Shown here: piece by piece, positions 36,283 through 44,530 of the stretch
How positions within the stretch are numbered: the stretch's first letter is position 1
Layout of the letters: the number at the start of each line of letters is the position of its first letter
Assembly (NCBI GenBank): GCA_023150945.1
Contig: JAKLJX010000010.1
Span: 62,001-126,000 of the forward strand
Reading direction: 5' to 3'
DNA: 64,000 nucleotides
Source of the DNA: a bacterium
GTDB lineage: Bacteria > Zhuqueibacterota > Zhuqueibacteria > Zhuqueibacterales > Zhuqueibacteraceae
Notes under the pieces: model-generated
What the model saw: only the letters and a program-made list of their open reading frames with translations
The model's database searches: none
What the model was told of the DNA's origin: nothing
Made by a program: the position numbers and the translations under genes

Positions 36283-37557
36283 TCACAAAGCCGAGCTGAC
36301 CAGATTGGCGTTGGTTTGCCGAACCAGATGGAATCGGCCGTCACCCTGCTCATCGTAGAACACGAACTCGCGCGCGGGATCTTCGTAGCGCCAGATTTCA
36401 ATCGTGCGGCCGTAGCGATCATACTGCCGGGCAATTTCATCCGGCTGGCCGTAGATGACGTAAACCCGCCCGCGATCGGTCGTCCAGCCCTGGCTTTTTC
36501 CCCACGGATAACGCGAGTTGACCTCTCCGACACGCCAATAAAACTCCTCTTCCAACAAATTGGCGCTGGCCTCCGGATTCGGGTTGCGTTCATGCCAGAA
36601 TTGTTCCAGCAGGCGGCGCTGTTCTTCCGGCGCAGCGTTCTTGACCTTCTTCCATTGATCACCGGTCATGATCAAGCGCAGCGGCTCAATGTAGTCATCG
36701 AATGCCTTGTTGTTTGCTGCAACCGCGGGGCGGTTGGCCCAGCGCACCAACAGGCTGCGTTTGGAGACCGCCGTGCGGCTGTCGGAGGTCACCGTCATGC
36801 TGATCTCCAATGGTCCCAAGCCGAGTTGGGTCGGGGGAATGGGAAAGATGATGTTGACGGTTTCCTGGCTGGCGGTGGTATCGATGTCGGCGCGGTTGCT
36901 GTTGCCGGTTTCCTCGTGGCCGATGCGCAACGTAGCCTGCAGCCGGCCGCCGGCGCGCACGTGCCGCGCTTGCGCAAAGGCATAGATCACCTTGTTGAAT
37001 CGTTGCCGAAAAGAGGGAATCACCTGCTCTTGCCGGGGGAATTCGCGGGGCGGGCTGTCGAGCAGAACTACGTCGCTCAACGTCAAGTCTTCGGAGAATA
37101 GATTGCGAATCACCACGGGCACCACCATGAAGCCGCGGCCTTTGGAGACACGGTCGGTCACCATGACTTCCAGCTTGTATTCGCCCGGCGGCGCGTCGAG
37201 AAAGTAGGCCATGCGCTGATACAGCGAGTCCGGCTGCGTGCTGTCATAGCTGTCAACGGTGACGGAGCGGGAATCATCGATGAGCTGGACCGCATGGCCG
37301 CGATCGTCACGCAGCGCCAGGGTCAGCTCGAACTGCGCGACGAAGTTGGGCGTTTTGCGCTCGAACTGCAGGCTGCGATGCGGCACATCCAAAATCGTCC
37401 ACAAGCGGTTTTGCCGCGACGGGTCGATTATGTTGGCGGTCTGCACGCCGAATTTCAGCACCCCGATCGACTGTTGGCGGCCGCCCAAACGATGCGACTG
37501 GCCGCCGGCGCATCCCAGCAGAATGATAAGCGAAAGGCTGAGCCAAGTGTATTTCAT
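36283..37557 (-). CDS. GWxTD-domain lipoprotein
   Basis: 424 residues. The N-terminus has a lipoprotein signal with LLGC (lipidated Cys16), so it is anchored in the cell envelope. A beta-rich middle section follows and the C-terminal GWxTD domain is clear: SQGWTTDRGRVYVIYGQPDEIARQYDRYGRTIEIWRYEDP, here in parts, around residues 355-400. GWxTD proteins are frequent in Bacteroidetes-related phyla and have no settled biochemical role. The start follows AAGGA by nine bases and lies 15 bases after the barrel-peptidase gene, so the two are one transcription unit. A possible partner role in outer-membrane assembly or proteolysis is inference. Confidence 0.85.
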   Translation of the reverse strand: MKYTWLSLSLIILLGCAGGQSHRLGGRQQSIGVLKFGVQTANIIDPSRQNRLWTILDVPHRSLQFERKTPNFVAQFELTLALRDDRGHAVQLIDDSRSVTVDSYDSTQPDSLYQRMAYFLDAPPGEYKLEVMVTDRVSKGRGFMVVPVVIRNLFSEDLTLSDVVLLDSPPREFPRQEQVIPSFRQRFNKVIYAFAQARHVRAGGRLQATLRIGHEETGNSNRADIDTTASQETVNIIFPIPPTQLGLGPLEISMTVTSDSRTAVSKRSLLVRWANRPAVAANNKAFDDYIEPLRLIMTGDQWKKVKNAAPEEQRRLLEQFWHERNPNPEASANLLEEEFYWRVGEVNSRYPWGKSQGWTTDRGRVYVIYGQPDEIARQYDRYGRTIEIWRYEDPAREFVFYDEQGDGRFHLVRQTNANLVSSAL

Positions 37558-37572
37558 GGAGTCGTGTCCTTC

Positions 37573-40500
37573 TTAGAAGTCGGTGCCGAGCGAGAACAGA
37601 TAGCGCGGTTTGGTGTATTGCTGCAGATCGGTGTTCCAGGCGGCGTCGATGCGCAGCAAGCCGATTGGGCTGTAAAAGCGGATGCCGTAGCCGAAGCCGG
37701 CGAGGACGTCATCCAGCACGCGCTCGTCGAAGCGGTTGCGTTTGAACAGGCGGAAGCCGCTGCTCTCATCCCACGCGCTGCCGGCGTCAAAAAAGATCGC
37801 ACCGCGCACCTGCTGGAAGAACAGCGGAATCGGTGCCTGCAACAGCAGGAACCGGATGAAGGGAAACCGGATTTCCGCGTTGAGGAGGGCGTAACGCGTG
37901 CCGATCTGTTCATAGTAGTTGGTGCCCCGCACCGGATAGACGAACTGGCTGAAAGTGAGATCATTGATATCATCCGTGCTCAACCCGCGGGCGAATTCAC
38001 GGTTGAGCCAGTTCGGAATGCCGCCGAGAATGAAGTGCTGCGGTTGCTTGCCGAAGCTGGCGCCGCCCGAGAGCCGCCACGCCAGGCTCCATTCCCGCGA
38101 CAGCGCTTTGTAGCGGCGAAAATCGGCTTGCATCGTGGCAAACTCGCGCGGAATGCTGCCGATGCCCGGGCTGACCGAGACCATCAGCGAGCTGCGCCGG
38201 TTGTCATCCGGGCCGTAATAGCCCCAGCGCGTGTTGTCGCGCGTGTACTCCAGTGAGAAAATCGCGGCCGAGCTTTTCAGCGAGGGAATATCGATGTAAG
38301 TCAAGTTGTCCTGAATCGTGTACAGATACGCCGCGGAAAAATCAATGCGGTCGAAGCGTGAGAAGGGGTAGCTCACGCCGCTGAGCAGGCTGATGAAGCG
38401 GAAGCGTTCGATGCTGCCGAACAGGTCGAAATCACCCTGCAGGTCCGAGAGGTAGAAGCTCACCTGCTGGCCGAAGGCGAAATAGACATTGGGCCGCCAG
38501 CCTTGATACATGTAGCTCAGGGCAAAATCGCTGTTGGCGATGGAGCGGTTGAGATAAGCGCCGATGCCGATTTGATGATTGCCGGTCAAGTCGGAAAGGT
38601 ACATCTGCCCCAGGCCTTGCAGCCCGAAGAAGGGGTCATAGCCGGTGACGCCGCCGACATAGTCGATGCTGAAGCGCGGCTTGTAGTCGCGGACGATGAA
38701 ACTGCCGTCGGACTGCAAATTATCCTTGGGTGTTTCGATTTCTCCGCGCGTGACCGTGCCGTTGGTGATGATGCCGCGGGTGAAGTCGCGATCAAAGGCA
38801 AAGCTCTGATACGGCCGGCCCTGGGTTTGCTCATTGCTCAGGCTGGCAAGCTGCGGCGCATCCAGACTGTCCGGAGGCGTGGCACGATACTTCATTGCAT
38901 CGGTCAGCGTGAGCGCGGCATGCTTGCCGACGGCTTCCAGGGGATTGCGCCACAGGTAAATGTCATAACCGCCGCGATAGAACGAAGTGAAGGCGAGACG
39001 CTGCCCGCTGTTGGCGATCGAGATTTGTTGGATGCCGACCAGCATGTTGGTCAACGGCAATTCTTCGCCGGTGGAGAGCACGTGAAAATAGACGTTGGAG
39101 ATGCCGTTGCGGTCGGACAGATACAGCAATGTATCGGCGCTGTGATAGAACTCCGGCGCGGTTTCCGTGCTCGGGCCGGAGGTGATCCGCTGCAGGCTGG
39201 TGCCGTCGGGCCGGATCAAGTAGATGTCGCTGTTGCGATAGTCGTGCTGCCAGATGGGGACATCGCCGTTTTCACCGGGTTCACCACGGTCGGAGGAGAA
39301 GGCCAGCCAGCGGCCGTCGGGTGACCAGGTCGGCTCAAAATCAGAAAACTCGTCGTCAGTGATCTGCGTGAGCTGCTCGGTTTCCACGTCCACGAGATAG
39401 AGATCGCAGCGCGTTTTCGTCATGCCGGTGAAGGCAATGTGTTTGCCGTCCGGCGACCAGGAGGGATTCCAAATGCCCTCGAAGCCCGGCTTGTAGGTGC
39501 GTACGATTCTTCGGCGTTGCACGTCAACCACGTGCAGCACATCCTGCCAGCCGCTTTTGGCGGCGAAAACCAAACGGTTGTTGTCGGGCGCCCAACTGAT
39601 GCCGGGCCGCAACCATTTCAATTCTTCCACGCCGGATTGCTTCTGGCCGCTCACCAGCTTGCCCATGTCCTGCCCGGTGATGGCGTTGAGCAAATGAATG
39701 TCGAACAGCCCGGAGCGGTCGGTCAAGTAAGCCAGGCGCGAGCCATCGGGCGAGAGCGAGGGGCTGTTGTTGATGTAGTTGGAAGTCTTGCGGTGATCGG
39801 TCAACGCGCTGGCCAGATCGGTAGGAGTCTGCCGCCGCTCGATCTCCGGCCAGTACCATTGCTTTAGTGTCTTCTGCCACTGCTCGGAGACCACTTCGAG
39901 GTTTTCGCCGAGGGCGTTTTGGAACGCGACGTTCACGTTGCGCGTGGTGCGCAGTTCCTGCAGCAGTTCCGTCACCTTGGCGCGGCCGTAGCGGCGTTCG
40001 ATCCAGTAGTAGAAGCTTTGCCCGCCTTGATAGGCCATGTACTCGAGCTGGCTGAGGGGCGGGAGATAGTCGTTGATCACCGCATCGCGAATCATGTTGT
40101 CGGCGTTGGTATCCCAATGTTGGGATTCATACTCGCCCAGCCCCTCATTGAGCCAGAGCGGCAGTTGGAAGCGCGTGATGCCGCGAATCACAGCGCCGGC
40201 GCCCGCGCCATAGAAATACTGCAACAGGACCGCATGCAGCAGCTCGTGGTGAACCACGTGCCGGAACAGCTCATTGGAGCCCTCGTAAGGCAGCACGATG
40301 CGGCCTTTGAAGAATTCCGTGAAGCCGCCGACTGACTCCGGCTGAATGCCGGGCGTGACGTTGGTTTCTTGAAAATCGTTGTGGGAATTGTAAACCAGGA
40401 AGGGAATGCGCGCGATCAGTTCGAACTGAAAAGTCCGCTGCAGCGAGACCAGCGCCGACTCCGCCACGGCACTGGTGAAGTTGGCAATCTGCTCGCCGCC

Positions 40501-40647
40501 CTCATAGAAGTAGATGTCGAGGTGCTCGCTCTGTATGTATTTCCAATCCTTGGTGGCATATTGCACTTTGTTTTGACCGAAACTCTGGGGCCAGGCCAGG
40601 CTGGGCAGAAGAACTGCGGCAGTCAACACACTCAAGAGTCGTTTCAT
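37573..40647 (-). CDS. Zinc metallopeptidase (MA-like) - WD40-like propeller - outer-membrane beta-barrel fusion
   Basis: 1024 residues in three parts. After a signal peptide (to about residue 20) is a peptidase-MA-like domain with the gluzincin motif HELLH (134-138) and a third ligand in WLNEGLGEYES (about 166-174). Next come TolB/PD40 propeller blades (PSLSPDGSRLAYLTDRSG, PSWSPDGKHIAFTG, PTWSPDGRWLAFSSDRG), about 280-580. The rest, to the terminal residue Phe in LFSLGTDF, is a BamA/surface-antigen-type barrel with alternating aromatic strands. It should sit in the outer membrane with the protease and propeller on one face. Substrate unknown. It is first gene of a two-gene unit with the GWxTD lipoprotein. 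Confidence 0.86.
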   Translation of the reverse strand: MKRLLSVLTAAVLLPSLAWPQSFGQNKVQYATKDWKYIQSEHLDIYFYEGGEQIANFTSAVAESALVSLQRTFQFELIARIPFLVYNSHNDFQETNVTPGIQPESVGGFTEFFKGRIVLPYEGSNELFRHVVHHELLHAVLLQYFYGAGAGAVIRGITRFQLPLWLNEGLGEYESQHWDTNADNMIRDAVINDYLPPLSQLEYMAYQGGQSFYYWIERRYGRAKVTELLQELRTTRNVNVAFQNALGENLEVVSEQWQKTLKQWYWPEIERRQTPTDLASALTDHRKTSNYINNSPSLSPDGSRLAYLTDRSGLFDIHLLNAITGQDMGKLVSGQKQSGVEELKWLRPGISWAPDNNRLVFAAKSGWQDVLHVVDVQRRRIVRTYKPGFEGIWNPSWSPDGKHIAFTGMTKTRCDLYLVDVETEQLTQITDDEFSDFEPTWSPDGRWLAFSSDRGEPGENGDVPIWQHDYRNSDIYLIRPDGTSLQRITSGPSTETAPEFYHSADTLLYLSDRNGISNVYFHVLSTGEELPLTNMLVGIQQISIANSGQRLAFTSFYRGGYDIYLWRNPLEAVGKHAALTLTDAMKYRATPPDSLDAPQLASLSNEQTQGRPYQSFAFDRDFTRGIITNGTVTRGEIETPKDNLQSDGSFIVRDYKPRFSIDYVGGVTGYDPFFGLQGLGQMYLSDLTGNHQIGIGAYLNRSIANSDFALSYMYQGWRPNVYFAFGQQVSFYLSDLQGDFDLFGSIERFRFISLLSGVSYPFSRFDRIDFSAAYLYTIQDNLTYIDIPSLKSSAAIFSLEYTRDNTRWGYYGPDDNRRSSLMVSVSPGIGSIPREFATMQADFRRYKALSREWSLAWRLSGGASFGKQPQHFILGGIPNWLNREFARGLSTDDINDLTFSQFVYPVRGTNYYEQIGTRYALLNAEIRFPFIRFLLLQAPIPLFFQQVRGAIFFDAGSAWDESSGFRLFKRNRFDERVLDDVLAGFGYGIRFYSPIGLLRIDAAWNTDLQQYTKPRYLFSLGTDF

Positions 40648-40896
40648 TAAGAGCCTCTATGGGTAAATGTTTTTTGGCCGGATGACTATCTTACGCCGGA
40701 AGACAGACAGCGGATTCCCATTTTATCGGGACGCGCACTAAATAAGAAATTTTGCGGATAAAGCAAAGAAAAACTATTTGAGTGGAAGGCGGCCTCGGGT
40801 GAGTAATAAGGAAGCGGCGGCGAGCGGCCCGCACCGGCAACCGGGAAGGGACGACCGTTGCAGGGGCTGGTGCCTGCCGGTGATGTGCCGAATGGA

Positions 40897-42372
40897 TCAA
40901 CGCACGGCCATCCGCCCGGGTTCATGCGCATCCAAGAACGCCAGCTCATCCGCGGTAATCTGGTCGCGATGCGTTTCCAGCAAGGTGGGATCAAACTTCA
41001 CCGCCGCCCACAAGGCAAATGGCGCCAGATGCTTGTCCGCAGACTTGCGGTAGTAGTTGAAAACCTGGAAATAGCCGGCAGCCAGATTGCGGCGATCCTC
41101 CGGTGTCAATTTGCGCGGGTGGCCATAAAGCTCGGGCAGAGCCAGAAGCTGCGCTGGTTCGAGGATATCGGGATTGGTGACGGTCTCAGTATTCACACGA
41201 TAGATGTTGGGCCACAAGAATGGGTCGAGGTAGTAGTAGCCAGAAATATTCCACAAATTGTCGCCGGCAACCACGCGATGGCTGCCGCCCGGGAAAAACG
41301 GCGCGGGCTTGGCAGGTTCGGGCACGACGGTCATTGCCGGTGATTTGCCATTTGCCGCTGGTTCGGTGGTGGTCGAGTGCACAGCCTTTTCTTTCTCACC
41401 GAGAGGCGAGACGAAGACAGCCAAAAGGAGCAGCAGCAAAGCCGTCAGCGTCCCCAGCAGCCAGAGAAACTGCCGCGGCCGTTTGCGCGCCGGAGCTGCC
41501 TCACGAGCCGCACTGCTCGCGGTGGCATACTCGCGGGACCGCCCACGCGTATGGTTCGGTCTGGCCTCGGAGAAGTCCCATTTCATGCGTCCTGGCTCCA
41601 CTTGCGCTGCCGGCAGAGTACGGTGGCGCGGGCCGGGCGCCGGTTCGCTCTGAACGAGACGCTCACGCTCTCCTGGCCGCGTGACGGGCGTGCCGACCTG
41701 CTCTTCCCAATCAGAAGACGGGGCCTGATTTGCCGAGACAGGCGCTGTCACGTCATCCCGCTCGGTCGTCGCATGGCCCGCTTCAGCGGCAAAGTCAGAC
41801 TCTCGACTTTGGCTTTGCTCGGTTGCCGGCTCGTCCACCAGGCTGCCGACCAGAATCGCGCCGGCAGCCGGTTCGGCATCAATGTCTTCGGACTCGGCAA
41901 GATCAAAGCGCAGGCGCGAAGGCTGAGGCGGTGATGGCGGAACGAGATCAACCAGCAGTTGCTCGATCTGCGGGGTCAAGGGCCGCGCAGTGGTTGTGGG
42001 TTTCTGCGGTTCCGACGCTGTGGGTTGGGCGGGGAGAAGAGTCGGTTTGAGATGGGCAAGCTCTTGATTTGCCAGAAGCTCGAGCTTTTGGGCCGGTCGG
42101 AAGACCACCCGGTTTTGTCCCGGGATGATGATCGCTTCACCGGTGTTGGGATTGCGGCCCCGGCGCTCTTTGCTCCACTGCAATTCGAACGTGCCAAATT
42201 CATGAATGCGCACCAAGCCGTCCCGCGCCAAACCTTCTTCGATGAGCGCAGTAGCTTCGCGCACGAATTCACGCAAGAATTCCGGCGAAGTGTGGTCAGG
42301 CTTCAGGCGAAATCGTTTGCGCTGATACGGTCCCCGGGCGGCAAGCTTCAAATAGCGGACTTTCGCACTCAT
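40897..42372 (-). CDS. HU-domain / transmembrane / LysM fusion protein
   Basis: 491 residues. Residues about 27-105 are an HU/IHF-type DNA-binding domain with the DNA-arm motif RGRNPNTGEAIIIPGQNRVVFRP, here given in part. A long low-complexity, acidic, proline-rich linker follows (about 106-295). A basic KRPR precedes one transmembrane helix (about 302-323, LLGTLTALLLLLLAVFV). A LysM domain (about 365-412, HRVVAGDNLWNISGYYYLDPFLWPNIYRVN) and a helical tail end the protein. Charge distribution predicts HU in the cytoplasm and LysM in the periplasm, so it could link DNA to peptidoglycan (inference). Its ATG overlaps the TGA of the upstream HU gene. Analogous HU-TM-SPOR proteins are known in Bacteroidetes. 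Confidence 0.85.
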   Translation of the reverse strand: MSAKVRYLKLAARGPYQRKRFRLKPDHTSPEFLREFVREATALIEEGLARDGLVRIHEFGTFELQWSKERRGRNPNTGEAIIIPGQNRVVFRPAQKLELLANQELAHLKPTLLPAQPTASEPQKPTTTARPLTPQIEQLLVDLVPPSPPQPSRLRFDLAESEDIDAEPAAGAILVGSLVDEPATEQSQSRESDFAAEAGHATTERDDVTAPVSANQAPSSDWEEQVGTPVTRPGERERLVQSEPAPGPRHRTLPAAQVEPGRMKWDFSEARPNHTRGRSREYATASSAAREAAPARKRPRQFLWLLGTLTALLLLLLAVFVSPLGEKEKAVHSTTTEPAANGKSPAMTVVPEPAKPAPFFPGGSHRVVAGDNLWNISGYYYLDPFLWPNIYRVNTETVTNPDILEPAQLLALPELYGHPRKLTPEDRRNLAAGYFQVFNYYRKSADKHLAPFALWAAVKFDPTLLETHRDQITADELAFLDAHEPGRMAVR

Positions 42373-42659
42373 GACCGTTTGCTCCGCTTTGCCATCAACT
42401 GTTTCAGGCGCTCGGCAGGGCGGAAGAAGAGGACATCCTTTGGAGGCAGCAGCATGTGGCGTCGGGCGGCAGGATTGTAGGATTTGCGCGCAGCGCGGCG
42501 GCGGATGCCAAAACTGCCGAAGCCACGCACAATCACCGTCTCTTTGTGCGTCAAGCTCCGGGTGATGGTGTCGCACAACAGGCGCAACAGTTCGCGGGCC
42601 TCGCGCTGTGACACTTGCATCCGTTGGGAGAGAGTTTTGGTAAGCTCAGTCGTCGTCAT
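42369..42659 (-). CDS. HU/IHF-family DNA-binding protein
   Basis: 96 residues. The N-terminal helices (MTTTELTKTLSQRMQVSQREARELLRLL, in part) and IVRGFGSFGIRRR match the HU/IHF dimer fold, and the end is basic (KQLMAKRSKRS). The arm motif, usually NPxTGE, reads SYNPAARRHMLLPPK, so DNA contacts may differ from standard HU. GAGG lies seven bases before ATG. The stop overlaps the start of the HU-LysM gene (ATGA), coupling the two; they may form a heterodimer (inference). Confidence 0.88.
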   Translation of the reverse strand: MTTTELTKTLSQRMQVSQREARELLRLLCDTITRSLTHKETVIVRGFGSFGIRRRAARKSYNPAARRHMLLPPKDVLFFRPAERLKQLMAKRSKRS

Positions 42660-42692
42660 GGGCTGGCCTCGTTGCGCTTGTAAACGCTTTTG

Positions 42693-42720
42693 AATATAAC
42701 AAATGGCGTACCAATGTCAA
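42693..42720 (-). promoter_or_regulatory. Strong sigma70-like promoter of the HU operon
   Basis: On the minus strand TTGACA (42720-42715), a 16-base spacer and TATATT (42698-42693), about 33 bases before the HU start. Confidence 0.75.
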
Positions 42721-42745
42721 CCGAAAACTCCCGCAGATTTTTCGC

Positions 42746-42774
42746 TTGACTATTTAGGCCTTTTGTTTTATCGT
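42746..42774 (+). promoter_or_regulatory. Candidate promoter for the acyl-CoA ligase operon
   Basis: TTGACT (42746-42751), a 17-base spacer and TATCGT (42769-42774), about 80 bases before the ligase ATG and divergent from the HU promoter. Confidence 0.5.
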
Positions 42775-42853
42775 CAAGCCTTGTCGAATCTTAACGACGA
42801 AAAATTCGCCCGCCTGCTGTCTTTGATCATCGCCGTGGCCCTGGTTGACACCT

Positions 42854-44461
42854 ATGGTTGCACGCTCGCTGTTCGACTTTCTGACAATCTGCGCCAACCG
42901 CTATGCCGATCGCGACGCCTTCGTCTTCGCGGAGACGCGCTGGAGCTACAACCATTTCCACACTATGGTCAACCGGCTGGCCAGCGGCCTGGCAAAGCTC
43001 AATTTGCTGCCCGGCGACCGTATCGCCCTGATGCTGCCCAACCTGCTGCAATTTCCGGTCGCGTATTACGCGCTGCTCAAGCTCGGTTTGGTGGTGGTGC
43101 CAATCAACATCATGTTCCGCGAGCAGGAGATTCACCACGTTTTGCAGGATTCCGGCGCCAGGGGCTTCATCGCGTGGAGCGGTTTCAGCCGCTATTTGAT
43201 GGCCGCCGTGCAAACGCTCGATGAGTGCCGCCATCGCATTTTCCTCCAATATCCCACCGACGCCAGCAATGCTGCCGCGCTGCCTGCCAATACGCTCGAT
43301 TTCGATGTCTTGATTGCCGAGGCGCCTGCTGCGAAAGATGCGCCGAGTGTCGCCGCCGGCGATGATCCCGCGATCATTCTCTACACCGCGGGCACCACCG
43401 GTTTGCCGCGCGGCGCAGTCTTGACACACGCCGGCGTTGCCGCCTCGGTGCTCTCCTGCTGGGAAGCGTTCCGCATCGATGCCCATCACCGCTTCGCCGC
43501 GGCGTTGCCCCTCTTTCATGGCATCGGGCAGATGTTGACCATGAACGTGCCGCTGGCAGCGGGCGCCTGCTGCGTGCTCATTCCCCGCTTCGATCCGCTG
43601 CAGGTGCTGCAGACCATTGCGCACGAACGGGTATCGCATTTTGTCGCGGTGCCGGCCATGCTGCATCATCTGCTCGCAGAGATTAAAACCATTGAAGAAG
43701 GCGCCTCGACTGCCGGCGGCGAAGCGCCTGCCAGCGATACTTCGCTGGCCTCGTTGCAGGCCTTGATCGTTACCGGCATGCCGGTGGAAGACAGCCTGCG
43801 CCAGGCGCTGCTGCAGCGTTTCGGCGTTGCCATTTTCGAGGGCTATGGTTTGGCGGAGTGCAGCCCACTGGTAAGCGCCAACCGGCCGGACATCACCAAC
43901 AAGCACGGCTCGGTGGGCAAGCAGCTTCCCGGCCTGGAAGTCACGATTGTCAATGAGAAGGGCGAGGAGCTGCCGCCCGGCGAGATCGGTGAAATCGTCG
44001 TGCGCGGCGCCGCCGTGATGAAAGGCTATCACAACCGCCCCGAGGAAACCGCGCGCGTGCTGAGTGAAGGCTGGCTGCACACCGGTGACATTGGCCGCAC
44101 CGATGAATCCGGCTATCTGTATTTGGTGGACCGCAAAAGCGAAGTGATTCGACGCGCGGGCTTTTCCGTTTTTCCCCTGGAAGTGGAGCGCTGCCTGCTG
44201 TCGCATCCGCAGGTGGTGGAATGCGCCGTCATCGGCCTGCCGGACGGCACGCTCGGCCAGGAGGCGCGGGCGTATGTGGTGCTGCGGCGGCCGCACGCCG
44301 CCACCGCGGAGGAACTGATCAAATTCTGCCGGTCGCAACTGCCGGCCTACAAATGCCCGCGCACCATCGAATTCTGTGCCGAGTTGCCGCACGGGCCCAC
44401 CGGCAAGATTCTCAAACGCTTGCTGCGGGAGCGCGTCGCACCGGCGCAAAATCGAAATTGA
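42854..44461 (+). CDS. AMP-forming long-chain acyl-CoA ligase family protein
   Basis: 535 residues, ANL superfamily. It activates a carboxylic acid with ATP and joins it to CoA. The P-loop-like motif reads ILYTAGTTGLPRGAVLTH. The A5 motif is FEGYGLAECSPLVSANRP, the ATP-binding aspartate lies in GWLHTGDIGRTDESGYLYLVDRKSEVI, and the C-terminal lysine loop is GPTGKILKRLLRE. These match medium/long-chain fatty acyl ligases; the chain length cannot be read. The ATG at 42854 gives MVARSLFDFL; TTG 42845 is an alternative. It is followed after 70 bases by the EF-G-like gene, so the four plus-strand genes from here to 47985 may be an operon. Confidence 0.88.
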   Translation: MVARSLFDFLTICANRYADRDAFVFAETRWSYNHFHTMVNRLASGLAKLNLLPGDRIALMLPNLLQFPVAYYALLKLGLVVVPINIMFREQEIHHVLQDSGARGFIAWSGFSRYLMAAVQTLDECRHRIFLQYPTDASNAAALPANTLDFDVLIAEAPAAKDAPSVAAGDDPAIILYTAGTTGLPRGAVLTHAGVAASVLSCWEAFRIDAHHRFAAALPLFHGIGQMLTMNVPLAAGACCVLIPRFDPLQVLQTIAHERVSHFVAVPAMLHHLLAEIKTIEEGASTAGGEAPASDTSLASLQALIVTGMPVEDSLRQALLQRFGVAIFEGYGLAECSPLVSANRPDITNKHGSVGKQLPGLEVTIVNEKGEELPPGEIGEIVVRGAAVMKGYHNRPEETARVLSEGWLHTGDIGRTDESGYLYLVDRKSEVIRRAGFSVFPLEVERCLLSHPQVVECAVIGLPDGTLGQEARAYVVLRRPHAATAEELIKFCRSQLPAYKCPRTIEFCAELPHGPTGKILKRLLRERVAPAQNRN

Positions 44462-44530
44462 GAAATCTCCCTGCACTGCGATGACAAGCGCAATGACGCA
44501 AACCTTGATCCCCTTTTATGGAGGAGTGCC

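Noticed and set aside
42369-42576. Longer N-terminus for the HU-LysM protein
   Set aside because: It would overlap most of the upstream HU gene; the ATG at 42372 gives the standard ATGA overlap and a normal HU start.
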